Below the pieces are notes generated by a model, which was given only the letters and a program-made list of their open reading frames with translations, was not told the origin of the DNA and ran no database searches. The position numbers were made by a program, and so were the translations under genes. Positions 1-7,810 of a DNA stretch of 25,676 nt are shown piece after piece (within the stretch, counting starts at the first letter, position 1; each line of letters begins with the position of its first letter). The DNA is from Rhizobiales bacterium CCH10-E5 (GTDB taxonomy: Bacteria; Pseudomonadota; Alphaproteobacteria; Rhizobiales; Beijerinckiaceae): the NCBI GenBank assembly GCA_001556125.1, contig LSIG01000178.1, forward strand, positions 1-25,676, read 5' to 3'.

Positions 1-362
1 CCATGGTTCTTATCCGCCGCATCGCGCGAGCGTCATGAGTTCCGGGACGGACTCTTAGACTTAACCGATCGTGTAAAGATTTGCTTAAGTTCAACGACTT
101 TCGACTGATTTGATCCATTCGGTTCCAGATGAGACTTGTATAAGTCTGGCAGGCAACACCGCAGATCCAGCCCGCCGCCGCGTTGCCCCATCTGTTGCCG
201 AGACGTCACAGCCCGTGTCTGCCATCATTCCGCCATATCGCGTTCACCTCGCGGCCATGCGATGTGACTTGAAGGTTCATGTGGCGTGACCCGTGGAACG
301 CCGCAGCCTTTCCCTCGTTGTTCAGCCGCGTCCGCAAGATCAATAAAGCAGAGCCCAACTTC
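1..362. other. Left-edge region without a supported gene
   Basis: No convincing coding sequence is visible here on either strand; reading frames covering the right part are shadows or upstream extensions of the transpeptidase gene that begins at 363. Positions 50-150 are noticeably richer in A+T than the rest of the window, as expected for a promoter region, and contain a short palindrome at 132-147. I cannot identify a clear -35/-10 pair. Confidence 0.5.
132..147. promoter_or_regulatory. Short palindrome upstream of the first transpeptidase, possible operator
   Basis: AGACTT-GTAT-AAGTCT is a perfect 6 bp inverted repeat with a 4 nt centre in the A+T-richer upstream region. It could be a protein-binding site for the gene starting at 363, but it does not match any operator I recognise, and a 6 bp palindrome can occur by chance. 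Confidence 0.25.
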
Positions 363-1136
363 ATGTCCGTCGAGAAGTCCGCCGTCCGCTCCTCTCTCTC
401 CGCGCTCGCCCAGCCGTCGCGGCGCGCGACGCTGTTCCTGCTGCCTCTCGCGCTGGCGGGTTGCGTGTCGCGGCCGCAGGAGCCTTACGAAGTGGTCAGC
501 ACGCGCGGCTTCAACGTCAGCGCGGAATATCTCGCGATGTATGGCGAGCGGCCCGACGAGCAGTTTCCGCTGCCGGCGACCGATCTTTCCGAGGTCGACC
601 CGCGCTATCTGCGGCGCGAGGTGGCCTATCCGACGCGCGAACAGCCCGGCACGATCGTCATCGATACCGACAACCGGTTCCTCTATCTGGTGCGCGAGAA
701 TGGCCGTGCGATCCGCTACGGCATCGGCGTCGGCAAGCAGGGCATGTCCTGGCGGGGCCGCGCGACTGTCGGCCGCAAGGCGGCCTGGCCGCGCTGGACG
801 CCCACGGCCGCGATGATCGCCCGCGATCCGGAGAAGAACGGCCCCTGGGCGGGCGGCATGAATGCAGGCCTCGACAACCCGCTCGGCGCCCGAGCGCTTT
901 ATCTCTATCAGGGCGACCGCGACACGCTGTACCGCATCCACGGCACCAACGAGCCATGGTCGATCGGCCAGTCCGTGTCGAGCGGCTGCATCCGCATGTT
1001 CAATCAGGATGTGATCGATCTGCATGGCCGCGTGCCGACCGGCACGACGGTGGTGGTGCTGAACCGCGGGCAGTTGCTCACGCCGCAGCCCGGCGAGACC
1101 TTCGACGAGTTCAGCTCGGAAGGCGCCAGCATCTGA
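363..1136 (+). CDS. L,D-transpeptidase (YkuD family), predicted lipoprotein
   Basis: 257 aa. L,D-transpeptidases form 3-3 cross-links in peptidoglycan or attach proteins to it in the periplasm. The N-terminus has a basic stretch, a hydrophobic segment (residues 23-33) and a lipobox ending LALAGC with Cys34, so it is probably a lipoprotein. The YkuD domain occupies about residues 95-235 and has the HGTN...SSGCIRM signature with His193 and catalytic Cys209. An in-frame ATG 84 nt upstream (279) would place 28 residues ahead of the signal sequence; I prefer 363 because it gives a normal lipoprotein signal. Its domain is clearly similar to that of the second transpeptidase at 2108-2929 (shared PGTI-IDT, RYGIGVG and HGTNEP segments), so the two are paralogues. 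The in vivo substrate is not known from sequence. Confidence 0.9.
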   Translation: MSVEKSAVRSSLSALAQPSRRATLFLLPLALAGCVSRPQEPYEVVSTRGFNVSAEYLAMYGERPDEQFPLPATDLSEVDPRYLRREVAYPTREQPGTIVIDTDNRFLYLVRENGRAIRYGIGVGKQGMSWRGRATVGRKAAWPRWTPTAAMIARDPEKNGPWAGGMNAGLDNPLGARALYLYQGDRDTLYRIHGTNEPWSIGQSVSSGCIRMFNQDVIDLHGRVPTGTTVVVLNRGQLLTPQPGETFDEFSSEGASI

Positions 1137-1252
1137 CGCATCGGCAGGAGCGGTCTGGTCGCCTGCCGCCACGCCTTGATACCGTCACATGCACGTCCCA
1201 CCTGTTCGCCAGGCGGCGCATCCGCACCGCCCGACACAAGGAGGAGATGACG

Positions 1253-2020
1253 ATGACGCCGCAGGAACGCGACGTGATCGCCGGGATTTTCGACCGCCTG
1301 AAACAGGCGGCCAATCAGCCCCGCGACCCCGAGGCTGAAAACTACATCGCACAGCGGCTGCGCGAGCAGCCCTATGCGCCCTATGCCATGGCGCAGGCGG
1401 TCTATGTGCAGGAAACCGCACTGACCAATCTGCAGGCGCAGGTCGAGGACCTCCAGGCCCAGCTGCGCGAGCTGCAGAGCCGGCCGGCCGAGGCGCCCGC
1501 CGCGAGCGGCGGTTTCCTGTCCGGCATCTTCGGCGGCGCCGCTGCCCAGCCGGCGCGGCCGCGCTCGGTGCCGTCGTTCCCCTCGCGCGGGCCCGACGCG
1601 CCCTCCCCGGCCTGGACCGGGCAGCAGCCGAACGCCATGCAGGCGGCTCCCGCCCAGCCGGGCCCGGCACAGCAGGCCCCCGGCCCCTGGGGCAATGCCG
1701 CCCAGCAGGCGCCCGGACGCGGCGGTGGGTTCATGGCCACGGCCCTGACCACGGCGGCCGGCGTCGCCGGCGGCATGATGCTCGGCAGCGTGCTGAGCAA
1801 CGCCTTCGGCGGTGGCTCGGCCCAGGCTGCGACCAAGCCGGCCGAAACGGCGCCGCAGGGTCAGGACAACGCTGCGGCGGACGCCCAGCCTGCCGGCTAT
1901 GACGACGGCTCGTCCAACGCCGCAAACTATCAGCAGGCAGCCCAGACCGAACCGATGGATGCCGGCTACGACGACGGCTCCAGCCTGTTCGACGGCGGCG
2001 AGGACGACAGCTGGGCCTGA
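1253..2020 (+). CDS. DUF2076 family protein
   Basis: 255 aa. Opening MTPQERDVIAGIFDRL is typical of the DUF2076 family (COG3416), whose function is unknown. Residues 1-75 are helical and end in a short coiled-coil-like stretch; the middle (about 80-160) is low complexity, rich in Pro, Ala, Gln and Gly; residues 160-190 form a Gly/Ala-rich hydrophobic segment resembling a glycine zipper; the tail is acidic and carries two copies of AGYDDGSS. Two in-frame ATGs lie at 1247 and 1253; the strong Shine-Dalgarno AAGGAGG ends about 8 nt before 1253 and only 2 nt before 1247, so 1253 is chosen. It follows the first transpeptidase by 116 nt and ends at a strong hairpin terminator, suggesting an envelope-related role, but this is only context. 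Confidence 0.85.
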   Translation: MTPQERDVIAGIFDRLKQAANQPRDPEAENYIAQRLREQPYAPYAMAQAVYVQETALTNLQAQVEDLQAQLRELQSRPAEAPAASGGFLSGIFGGAAAQPARPRSVPSFPSRGPDAPSPAWTGQQPNAMQAAPAQPGPAQQAPGPWGNAAQQAPGRGGGFMATALTTAAGVAGGMMLGSVLSNAFGGGSAQAATKPAETAPQGQDNAAADAQPAGYDDGSSNAANYQQAAQTEPMDAGYDDGSSLFDGGEDDSWA

Positions 2021-2049
2021 GCCCGGTCATCACCACCCGCAGCCCTCAC

Positions 2050-2080
2050 GATCCGCCCGGCCCAACCGGGCGGATCTTTT
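2050..2080 (+). terminator. Rho-independent terminator after the DUF2076 gene
   Basis: GATCCGCCCGG (2050-2060), a 5 nt loop, then CCGGGCGGATC (2066-2076) make a perfect 11 bp stem followed by TTTT at 2077-2080. It lies 30 nt after the DUF2076 stop and 28 nt before the end of the convergent transpeptidase, so it may also block transcription from the other side, although the minus strand lacks a clear U tract. Confidence 0.9.
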
Positions 2081-2107
2081 CGTATCGACTCATCGATGGG
2101 CCAGTTT

Positions 2108-2929
2108 TCAGATGACGAGCACCTTGGCCCCGACACGGACCCGCTCGTAAAGGTCGGTGACGTCGTCATTGGTCATGCGGATGCAGCCGGAGGAGACGGC
2201 CTGGCCGATGGTGTGCGGCTCATTCGTGCCGTGGATGCGGTAGAGCGACGAGCCGAGATAAAGCGCGCGGGCGCCCATCGGATTCTCGGGACCGCCCGGC
2301 ATGAAGCGCGGAAGGTCCGGCCGGCGCTTGAGCATCTCCGGCGGCGGCGTCCAGTTCGGCCATTCGGCCTTTCGGCTGACGGTCTTCATCCCGGCCCAGG
2401 AGAAGCCGGGCCGGCCGACGCCAATGCCGTAGCGCAGCGCGCGGCCGTTGGGCTGGACCAGAAAAAGGAAGCGCTGCGGCGTGTCGATGATGATCGTGCC
2501 GGGCTTGTGCGGCCCGTCATAGGCGACCTCCTGCTTGCGGAAGCGCGGGTCGATGACGCGCTCGATCGGGCGCTCCATCTCGAGCGGTTGACCGAGCGCC
2601 GCCACACGCCCGCCGGCATTGACCCCGCCCCTTCCCCGCCCGGCCGCCTGCTCGAACGGATCCACCTCGTAGCCGGCGGCAGGCCGCGCGCTCTGGCCAT
2701 AGGCCGAATAGCCGGGGCGGTTGTAGACGACGCCTCCGCGCGACGGCGTCGGGTCCCGGCCCGTCATCAGCAACTCGATGAAACCGCCGCCGTAATTGGG
2801 GCGCGCATTCGAGGCGGTGGTCATCGGGTCGTCGACAGGAGCGCGGCCATACCCCTGGGCGAGCGAAGGGCCGGCCGCGAGGGAGGCGACGGTCAGCGCA
2901 AGCCATGAAACGCACAGACGGGAACGCAT
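2108..2929 (-). CDS. L,D-transpeptidase (YkuD family), secreted
   Basis: 273 aa. A cleavable signal peptide (about residues 1-24, ending SLAQ) targets it to the periplasm, where YkuD enzymes rework peptidoglycan cross-links. Residues 25-110 are a Gly/Pro/Arg-rich linker; the catalytic domain runs from about 120 to the C-terminus with HGTN...SSGCIRM, His233 and Cys249. Spacing between the His and Cys is identical to that in the paralogue at 363-1136. It converges with the DUF2076 gene, sharing a 28 nt gap after the terminator hairpin. A purine-rich GAGAGAG lies shortly before the ATG. The exact acceptor (cross-linking versus protein anchoring) cannot be read from sequence. Confidence 0.92.
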   Translation of the reverse strand: MRSRLCVSWLALTVASLAAGPSLAQGYGRAPVDDPMTTASNARPNYGGGFIELLMTGRDPTPSRGGVVYNRPGYSAYGQSARPAAGYEVDPFEQAAGRGRGGVNAGGRVAALGQPLEMERPIERVIDPRFRKQEVAYDGPHKPGTIIIDTPQRFLFLVQPNGRALRYGIGVGRPGFSWAGMKTVSRKAEWPNWTPPPEMLKRRPDLPRFMPGGPENPMGARALYLGSSLYRIHGTNEPHTIGQAVSSGCIRMTNDDVTDLYERVRVGAKVLVI

Positions 2930-3110
2930 GACGCAACTCTCTCGACTTCGATCGGGAAAGTCTGGAGATGGGCGTTAAAAGGAATGGTAAATCGAGCGCC
3001 GCAACTGCGCTTGCGCCACAACGATCAGCAGCATTCGAGAGATTAACCTTATCACCACTTCAACAGACAGGGTGAAGGAAAGGTTGCGGCCCGCTTTGGA
3101 GCGGACCAGG

Positions 3111-4538
3111 TCAGTTCCGCCGGCTGCGGCGGACCGTCCACCAGAGCCCGAGCAGGGTTCGCCAGCGCGCGACATCGCAGGCGAGAATGACGCAGCCATA
3201 GACAAGCGCTCCGAGCCCGACCTGAAGGCCGAGCTCGACGACCGCCGGCAGACGGTTCTGCAAGGGCCAGATCGCCAGCGCCATGGCAGCAACCGCCAGC
3301 AGCACGGCGCCGCAGTCGCGCAGCGATGGCCACACCGGCAGGATGCGCAGCGCCGCCCAACCCGTCACGACCAGCACGACGAGGAAGGCGGACATTTGCG
3401 CCCAGGCGTAGAGGCCCGGCGGCGCGCCGCCAAAGGCAAGGATGATCCCGAGATTGGTGGCCAGCCCGGCCAGGGCCGCCAGCGTGGCGACCAGCGTGCG
3501 CTTCTCCAGCAGGAAGGCGGGATAGAGCCCTGCCTGGAAAATGGCGAGCGCGACGAATCCGGGCAGGAGCGGCGCCATAAAGGCAGAGAAGGCCCCCTGA
3601 AAGCTCGGCGGCACCAGCAGACGGTCGAAAGCCGGCAGTGCCAGGGCGAATCCGACCGCGGCCGGCAGGGCCACCGCCAGAACGATCACCAGATTGGCGG
3701 CCATGCGCTTTTGCGCCGCGATGCGCCCGCGCGTCTCGTCGAGCCGGATGACCTCGCGCAGCAGCACGATCTCGAGTGTCGCGCCGAGCGTTCCGAAGAG
3801 GCGCAGTCCCATATCCGAAGCGAGAGAGAAGTAGCCGGCCTCGGCGAAGCCATGGGCGCCCGCCAGCAGCGAGCGGTTGAGCAGCGGAATCAGCGAGTAG
3901 ATCGCATTGCCGGCGACGATCGGCAGCGCGTATTTGGCAAAGGTCCAGGCGAGATCGATGCGGGCGGCGCTGAAAGACAGGGGTGCATCGGCGAGTTTTC
4001 GGCGTACCGACATCAGCGCCACCGCGACGCTGAGCAACCCGCCGAGCAGCACCACCGTCGGGTCGCGCGTCCACCAGGCGCCGCCGACCATGAGCAGGAG
4101 CGCCAGCACGTTCTTGACGATGACCAGCCGCGCATAGGCGGCATCGAGAAAGCGGGCGCGGGCGATGGCCCCGTGATAGTCGAAAAGCCCGGCACCGATG
4201 CCGGCCAGAACCGCTGCCGCCAGCATCATCGCCGGCATCCGCGTATCGACACCGGCGACGATCGCCGCGACCAGCAGCGCGCAGAGCGTCACGCTGACGC
4301 CCGTGACCAGCACATCCAGCGTTGCACGGATCTCGGGCTCGGTTTCGCGCGCCTTGAGCGAGTAAAAGCGGACGGCGGACAGGCGGATCCAGTCCATCAG
4401 CGCCGTGTTGACGAGGACGATGATGGCGGCGCCGATCGCATAGCGGCCGAACTCGGCCGGGCCAAGAAAGAAGGCAATCAGCAGCCCGAGAACGAAGTTC
4501 AGCGCAGCATTAACGACGAAGGGCAGAAGGACCGTCAT
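3111..4538 (-). CDS. Polysaccharide flippase-like membrane protein (Wzx/MATE superfamily)
   Basis: 475 aa and almost entirely hydrophobic, with about 12-14 predicted membrane helices spread along the length. The opening (VVNAALNFVLGLLIAFFLGPAEFGRYA) is the usual first helix and loop of Wzx/RfbX-type lipopolysaccharide or exopolysaccharide flippases, which move lipid-linked sugar units across the inner membrane. Length is normal for the family. A purine-rich GAGAAG precedes the ATG. No glycosyltransferase, Wzy polymerase or Wzz gene is nearby, so it is an isolated copy and the substrate is unknown. It diverges from the BLUF gene across 245 bp. A lipid II flippase-like role is possible but less likely. 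Confidence 0.75.
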   Translation of the reverse strand: MTVLLPFVVNAALNFVLGLLIAFFLGPAEFGRYAIGAAIIVLVNTALMDWIRLSAVRFYSLKARETEPEIRATLDVLVTGVSVTLCALLVAAIVAGVDTRMPAMMLAAAVLAGIGAGLFDYHGAIARARFLDAAYARLVIVKNVLALLLMVGGAWWTRDPTVVLLGGLLSVAVALMSVRRKLADAPLSFSAARIDLAWTFAKYALPIVAGNAIYSLIPLLNRSLLAGAHGFAEAGYFSLASDMGLRLFGTLGATLEIVLLREVIRLDETRGRIAAQKRMAANLVIVLAVALPAAVGFALALPAFDRLLVPPSFQGAFSAFMAPLLPGFVALAIFQAGLYPAFLLEKRTLVATLAALAGLATNLGIILAFGGAPPGLYAWAQMSAFLVVLVVTGWAALRILPVWPSLRDCGAVLLAVAAMALAIWPLQNRLPAVVELGLQVGLGALVYGCVILACDVARWRTLLGLWWTVRRSRRN

Positions 4539-4783
4539 CGCTTCTCGATCATCCGTGCCGGGTCCCCGCTTGGCTGCAGCGCCGCCCGGCGCGACTCACG
4601 GAGAAACCGACCGGGCTGCGGCTTCGGGGTAGCGGGGCTCGCGCGAATCTCCAAATCGCAACGGTTTCTCAATCTCTCGAACCGGAGAGGGAGAAGGCGT
4701 TTTGACTTTCGCAATCTTTCTGTCGCGAACTTCTGCCGGCGCATCCCGTTGAGAGAGCAGTTCCTCCGCGCACAGGCACGTTC

Positions 4784-5224
4784 ATGACTTCAGCCCCTCT
4801 CTTCCAACTTGTCTATACATCGATCTACCGCGCGGGGCGTGTCTCCAACGAGCTTTCGGCCCTGCGCTCCATCCTGTCCGCCTCGCGCCGCAACAACCAG
4901 GCGGCGGGCGTCACCGGGTTCCTGATCTTCGACCGCGACAGTTTTCTGCAGGTGCTGGAAGGCCCCCGCGATGCGCTGGATGCCACGATGGGCCGGATCA
5001 CGCAGGATGATCGACACCGCGATGTGTCAGTGCTGGCGGTCCGCCCGGTAGCGCAGCGCGCCTTTCATGCCTGGACGATGGGCGGCTGCCGCCGCACCCC
5101 GCAGCAGGATCCGATTTTTGCCGCCCATGGGATGGCGGGCGGCATCGACCGATCCAAAGCCGATTTCGACACGGTCGTCGCCCTGGCGCGCGACCTCAGT
5201 GCACAGGCCTCCGCCCCGGCCTGA
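4784..5224 (+). CDS. BLUF-domain blue-light photoreceptor (short type)
   Basis: 146 aa. BLUF domains bind FAD non-covalently and sense blue light by rearranging hydrogen bonds around the flavin. The domain fills residues 6-100 and keeps the key residues: Tyr11 (LVYTS), Asn38 (RNNQAAGVTG), Gln56 (FLQVLEG), Trp97 and Met99 (AWTMG). The Asn-Gln spacing of 18 and Gln-Trp spacing of 41 match those of AppA (45, 63, 104). A short C-terminal extension of about 45 residues has no recognisable output domain, so signalling is probably by protein-protein contact, as in PixD/BlrB-like short BLUF proteins. It is divergent from the flippase and 85 nt before the acetyltransferase; whether it is co-transcribed with the latter is unclear. 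The ribosome-binding site is weak. Confidence 0.92.
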   Translation: MTSAPLFQLVYTSIYRAGRVSNELSALRSILSASRRNNQAAGVTGFLIFDRDSFLQVLEGPRDALDATMGRITQDDRHRDVSVLAVRPVAQRAFHAWTMGGCRRTPQQDPIFAAHGMAGGIDRSKADFDTVVALARDLSAQASAPA

Positions 5225-5309
5225 CGCGCCGCCCCATGCGCGCGCCGAATGCGCCCCGTCGCCGCCGCCGCTATCGCATCGCGACGGCGGCGGCTATGGC
5301 GATGGAGCC

Positions 5310-5810
5310 ATGACATCGTCCAGCCTTGCGATCCGTCCCGCACGGGACAGCGACTCGGAGCCGCTTGCGGCGCTGATCGCGGCGAGCTTCGCCGAATATC
5401 CCAATTGCCTGTTCGAATGGTCGGAGTTTCCGGAGTTGCGCCGGCCAGCCAGCCACTTCGCCACGAAGGGCGGCCGGCTCTGGGTGGTGGATGCGCCCGG
5501 GCGCGGCATCGCCGCCTCGCTCGGCGCCACGCCGGTACCGGAGCAGAATGCCGTCGAGATCACCAAGGTCTATGCCGCACCGGCCTTCCGCGGCTCGGGC
5601 CTGGCACAGGCGCTCTTCGCCGAAGCGCTGGCCTTCGCCGAGCAAGGGGGCTTCGGCGCCATGATGCTGTGGTCGGACAGCCGCTTCGCGCGCGGGCACC
5701 GCTTCTACGAGAAGCTCGGCTTCCGGCGCTGGCCGGGCGAACGCTACCTCGCCGACGTCTCGGCGACCTGGGAATATCATTTCCGCCTCGATCTCGCCGG
5801 CGCGCGATGA
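5310..5810 (+). CDS. GNAT family N-acetyltransferase
   Basis: 166 aa. GNAT enzymes transfer an acetyl group from acetyl-CoA to an amine; the acceptor here is unknown. The acetyl-CoA binding segment is clear: strand EITKVYAAPAF followed by the pyrophosphate loop R94-G-S-G97 and the helix LAQALFAEAL. Near the C-terminus RFYEKLGF supplies Tyr133, at the position of the usual general acid. The reading frame is open much further upstream, but the earlier part is without family similarity and overlaps the BLUF gene; ATG 5310 gives a normal-length protein starting at the first strand (LAIRPARDSD). Its stop overlaps the next gene's start (ATGA at 5807-5810), so the two are translationally coupled. 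Confidence 0.88.
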   Translation: MTSSSLAIRPARDSDSEPLAALIAASFAEYPNCLFEWSEFPELRRPASHFATKGGRLWVVDAPGRGIAASLGATPVPEQNAVEITKVYAAPAFRGSGLAQALFAEALAFAEQGGFGAMMLWSDSRFARGHRFYEKLGFRRWPGERYLADVSATWEYHFRLDLAGAR

Positions 5811-6649
5811 GCCTCGGCCCCGCGCTGCGCGCCCTGCTCGGCATTGCCCTGCTGACCGCGATGGACGCGGTGGTGAAGGCGCAGATGCAGTCGCATCCCT
5901 TCATCGTCGCGCTGTTCATGCGCTTCGCCATGGGCGGCGTCTGTGCGCTCGCGGTGCTGGCCATCCTGCGCCCACCGGCTCCCACGCGCGCCAGCGTGAT
6001 CGGCAACAGCATCCGGGTTCCCGTCGTGGTGCTGACCGCCGGCAGCTTCTTCTATTCGATCTCCGTCCTGCCGCTGGCGGAGGCGCTGACGCTCGCCTTC
6101 CTCGCCCCGGTATTCGTGGCTCTGTTGGGCGGGCTCCTGCTCAAGGAGAGGATGGACGCGCGGATCTGGCAGGCGCTCGGCTTCGGCATCGCGGGCATGC
6201 TGGTCATGGTCTGGCCGCGGCTGCAGGGGCAGGTCAGCGGCGCCGGGCTCGGCGTGGCGGCGGCGCTGTTCTCGGCCGTGACCTATGCGTTCAACCTGAT
6301 CCTGCTGCGCCGGATCGCGTTGAAGGAGCATCCGGCCGTCATCGTCGCCTTCCAGAATGGCGGTCCGGCCCTGCTCCTGGCGGTGCCCGCCGCGCTCGCC
6401 TTCGTGGCGCTGACCGGCCATGACGTGCTGGTCTATCTGGCCGCCGGTGCGCTCGGCGTCGCCGGACATCTGATGCTGACCTCCGCCTTCGCCCGTGCGG
6501 AAGCCTCGCGGCTGGCGCCGCTCGAATACACGGCGCTGATCTGGGCGAGCCTGCTCGGCTATGCCTTCTTCGACGAGGTGCCGCTGATCACGACCTATGC
6601 GGGCGCGGTGCTGATCGTCGCGGGCGCGATCGCGATCAGTCGGCGGTAA
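5807..6649 (+). CDS. EamA/DMT family transporter (10 TM)
   Basis: 280 aa with two homologous halves of about five membrane helices each, the layout of the drug/metabolite transporter superfamily. The first half ends with the conserved SFFYSISVLPLAEALTLAFLAPVFVALLGGLLLKER segment, typical of EamA proteins, and the second with LAPLEYTALIWASLLGYAFFDEVP. These proteins export small metabolites, such as amino acids or drugs, from the cytoplasm; the substrate cannot be deduced. The start ATG at 5807 overlaps the acetyltransferase stop by 4 nt, so a joint role (modify and export) is possible but unproven. It converges on the thioesterase with 6 nt between stops. Confidence 0.92.
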   Translation: MSLGPALRALLGIALLTAMDAVVKAQMQSHPFIVALFMRFAMGGVCALAVLAILRPPAPTRASVIGNSIRVPVVVLTAGSFFYSISVLPLAEALTLAFLAPVFVALLGGLLLKERMDARIWQALGFGIAGMLVMVWPRLQGQVSGAGLGVAAALFSAVTYAFNLILLRRIALKEHPAVIVAFQNGGPALLLAVPAALAFVALTGHDVLVYLAAGALGVAGHLMLTSAFARAEASRLAPLEYTALIWASLLGYAFFDEVPLITTYAGAVLIVAGAIAISRR

Positions 6650-6655
6650 TGCCGC

Positions 6656-7135
6656 TCAGCCAGCGCCCCGCGCCGGGAAGATCACGCAGGTCTCGGTGCC
6701 ATGCGCGAGCAGCTTGCCGCGTTCGTCAACGAGCCGTCCCTCGCTGGTCGCCACCGTGCCGCCGCGATGGATGACCTTGCCCTCGCAGCGCACGACGCCG
6801 CTCTCGGGCATGACCGGGCGGACATAGTTCAGCTTCATCTCGAGGGTGGTGTAGCCCTCGCCGGGCTTCAGCGTCGCATGGGTGGCGCAGGCCATGGCGG
6901 AATCGAGGATCGTCGCCGTCCAGCCGCCATGGACCGTGCCGAGCGGATTGAAGAAGCGCGCCGAGGGGCGGCCGGTGAAGACGACCCGGCCCTCCTCCAC
7001 CTCGACGAGATTGAGATCCATCGCATCGGCGAAGGGCGGGCCGGGATGGCGGCCCTCGATCATGCCGCGCAGGAAATCGAGGCCGCTGCCGGCCAGCAGC
7101 GTCTCCCGCGAGACCACTCCGACATCGCGCGCCAT
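6656..7135 (-). CDS. PaaI family hotdog-fold thioesterase
   Basis: 159 aa. PaaI-type enzymes hydrolyse acyl- or aryl-CoA thioesters in the cytoplasm. The hotdog domain covers about residues 35-155 and includes the family signature FNPLGTVHGGWTATILDSAM with His69-Gly70-Gly71 and Asp78 on the central helix. Length is normal. On its own strand it lies 61 nt downstream of the MarR gene; the ATG is preceded by GGGAGG at good spacing and by an inverted repeat (7150-7165) that may be the MarR operator. The natural substrate is unknown; aromatic-CoA turnover is a family-based guess only. Confidence 0.88.
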   Translation of the reverse strand: MARDVGVVSRETLLAGSGLDFLRGMIEGRHPGPPFADAMDLNLVEVEEGRVVFTGRPSARFFNPLGTVHGGWTATILDSAMACATHATLKPGEGYTTLEMKLNYVRPVMPESGVVRCEGKVIHRGGTVATSEGRLVDERGKLLAHGTETCVIFPARGAG

Positions 7136-7149
7136 GGCCGGCCTCCCTT

Positions 7150-7165
7150 TCGTGTATTTACACGA
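7150..7165 (-). promoter_or_regulatory. Candidate MarR operator before the thioesterase gene
   Basis: TCGTGT-ATTT-ACACGA is a perfect inverted repeat with 6 bp arms and a 4 nt centre, in the 61 nt gap between the MarR gene and the thioesterase start. MarR proteins typically bind A+T-centred palindromes of 16-20 bp in such positions. On the minus strand it sits directly upstream of the GGGAGG ribosome-binding site, so bound protein would obstruct transcription of the thioesterase. Confidence 0.55.
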
Positions 7166-7196
7166 TAGATGGATGCCGACGGCCTGGTCAAGCGGG

Positions 7197-7667
7197 TCAG
7201 CCGCTCCTGCGCGCGACGCGCCGGAGCGCCTTCAACCGGTCGCGCATCTGCCTCCAATCCTCCTGGCCGAGCCCGCCCTCGATCCGCTCCTGCGCTGTGC
7301 GCCAATAGGGAATCGCGGCGTCGATCGCGGCGCGGCCCTTCGGCGTCACGCCATAGATCGAGGCCCTGCCCTTGCAGGCGACCGGCTCGATCAGACCCTC
7401 CGCAGCCAGCAATTGCAGGTTGCGGGTCAGCGAGGTGCGCTCCAGCGCGAAGCGTTCCGCCAGTTCTGTGACCGAGCGCCAGGCGCCGGTGCTCAAGGCG
7501 GAAAGCAGGACGAACTGGGTGATCTTCAGCCCGCTCGAGCGCATCGCCTCGTCATAGGCGCGGGTGACGGCGCGCGCCGTCATCCGCACATGCAGCGCGA
7601 CGCAGCTGCGGGCGATGTCGTCGAGGGTTTCCGACGTGGCGGTGGGTAAAGACGGGGGCTCGGACAT
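7197..7667 (-). CDS. MarR family transcriptional regulator
   Basis: 156 aa, normal for MarR dimers that bind DNA and respond to small ligands, often aromatic acids or CoA esters. The winged helix-turn-helix lies at about residues 48-110: LKITQFVLLSAL, then SVTELAERFALERTSLTRNLQLLAAEGLI (recognition helix about 77-92) and the wing around VACKGRASIYGVT. The flanking N- and C-terminal helices form the dimer interface. The frame stays open to 7817, but MSEPPSL at 7667 gives the usual length, and the longer part is low-complexity. The downstream thioesterase on the same strand, with a palindrome between the two, is the likely target. Confidence 0.88.
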   Translation of the reverse strand: MSEPPSLPTATSETLDDIARSCVALHVRMTARAVTRAYDEAMRSSGLKITQFVLLSALSTGAWRSVTELAERFALERTSLTRNLQLLAAEGLIEPVACKGRASIYGVTPKGRAAIDAAIPYWRTAQERIEGGLGQEDWRQMRDRLKALRRVARRSG

Positions 7668-7769
7668 GGCGGCATGGTAGCGGGTTCCGGCGCCCTTGGC
7701 AGCCATGCCGGGCAGGCCGCGGCGATTTACTATCCCCGCCGCGGGCCGCCCATCTCCAGGTGATCGATC

Positions 7770-7801
7770 CTTGACTCCCGCCAAGCCCGGCCCTATCTCC
7801 G
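7770..7801 (+). promoter_or_regulatory. Sigma-32-type heat-shock promoter of groESL
   Basis: CTTG at 7770-7773, then 18 nt, then CCTATCTCCG at 7792-7801. This fits the alphaproteobacterial heat-shock promoter consensus CTTG-N17/18-CYTATNTNNG at every defined position. The expected transcription start would fall just before the CIRCE element. The same hexamers (TTGACT / CTATCT) could also be used by the housekeeping sigma factor. Confidence 0.8.
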
Positions 7802-7810
7802 CCGCATCCG

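Noticed and set aside
1..4. Possible minus-strand start codon (CAT at 2-4) for a gene running off the left edge
   Set aside because: Only four bases are visible and no clear Shine-Dalgarno precedes it, so nothing can be supported.
4535..4744. 69-codon minus-strand frame whose stop overlaps the flippase start by 4 nt
   Set aside because: The overlap looks like coupling, but the peptide is Arg-rich, without a ribosome-binding site or known family, and lies in the divergent promoter region. Left unannotated.
3072..4787. 571-codon plus-strand frame opposite the flippase, and a 551-codon frame opposite glcD (23433-25088)
   Set aside because: Both are hydrophilic, Arg/Asp/Gln-rich mirror images of real genes with no recognisable domain.
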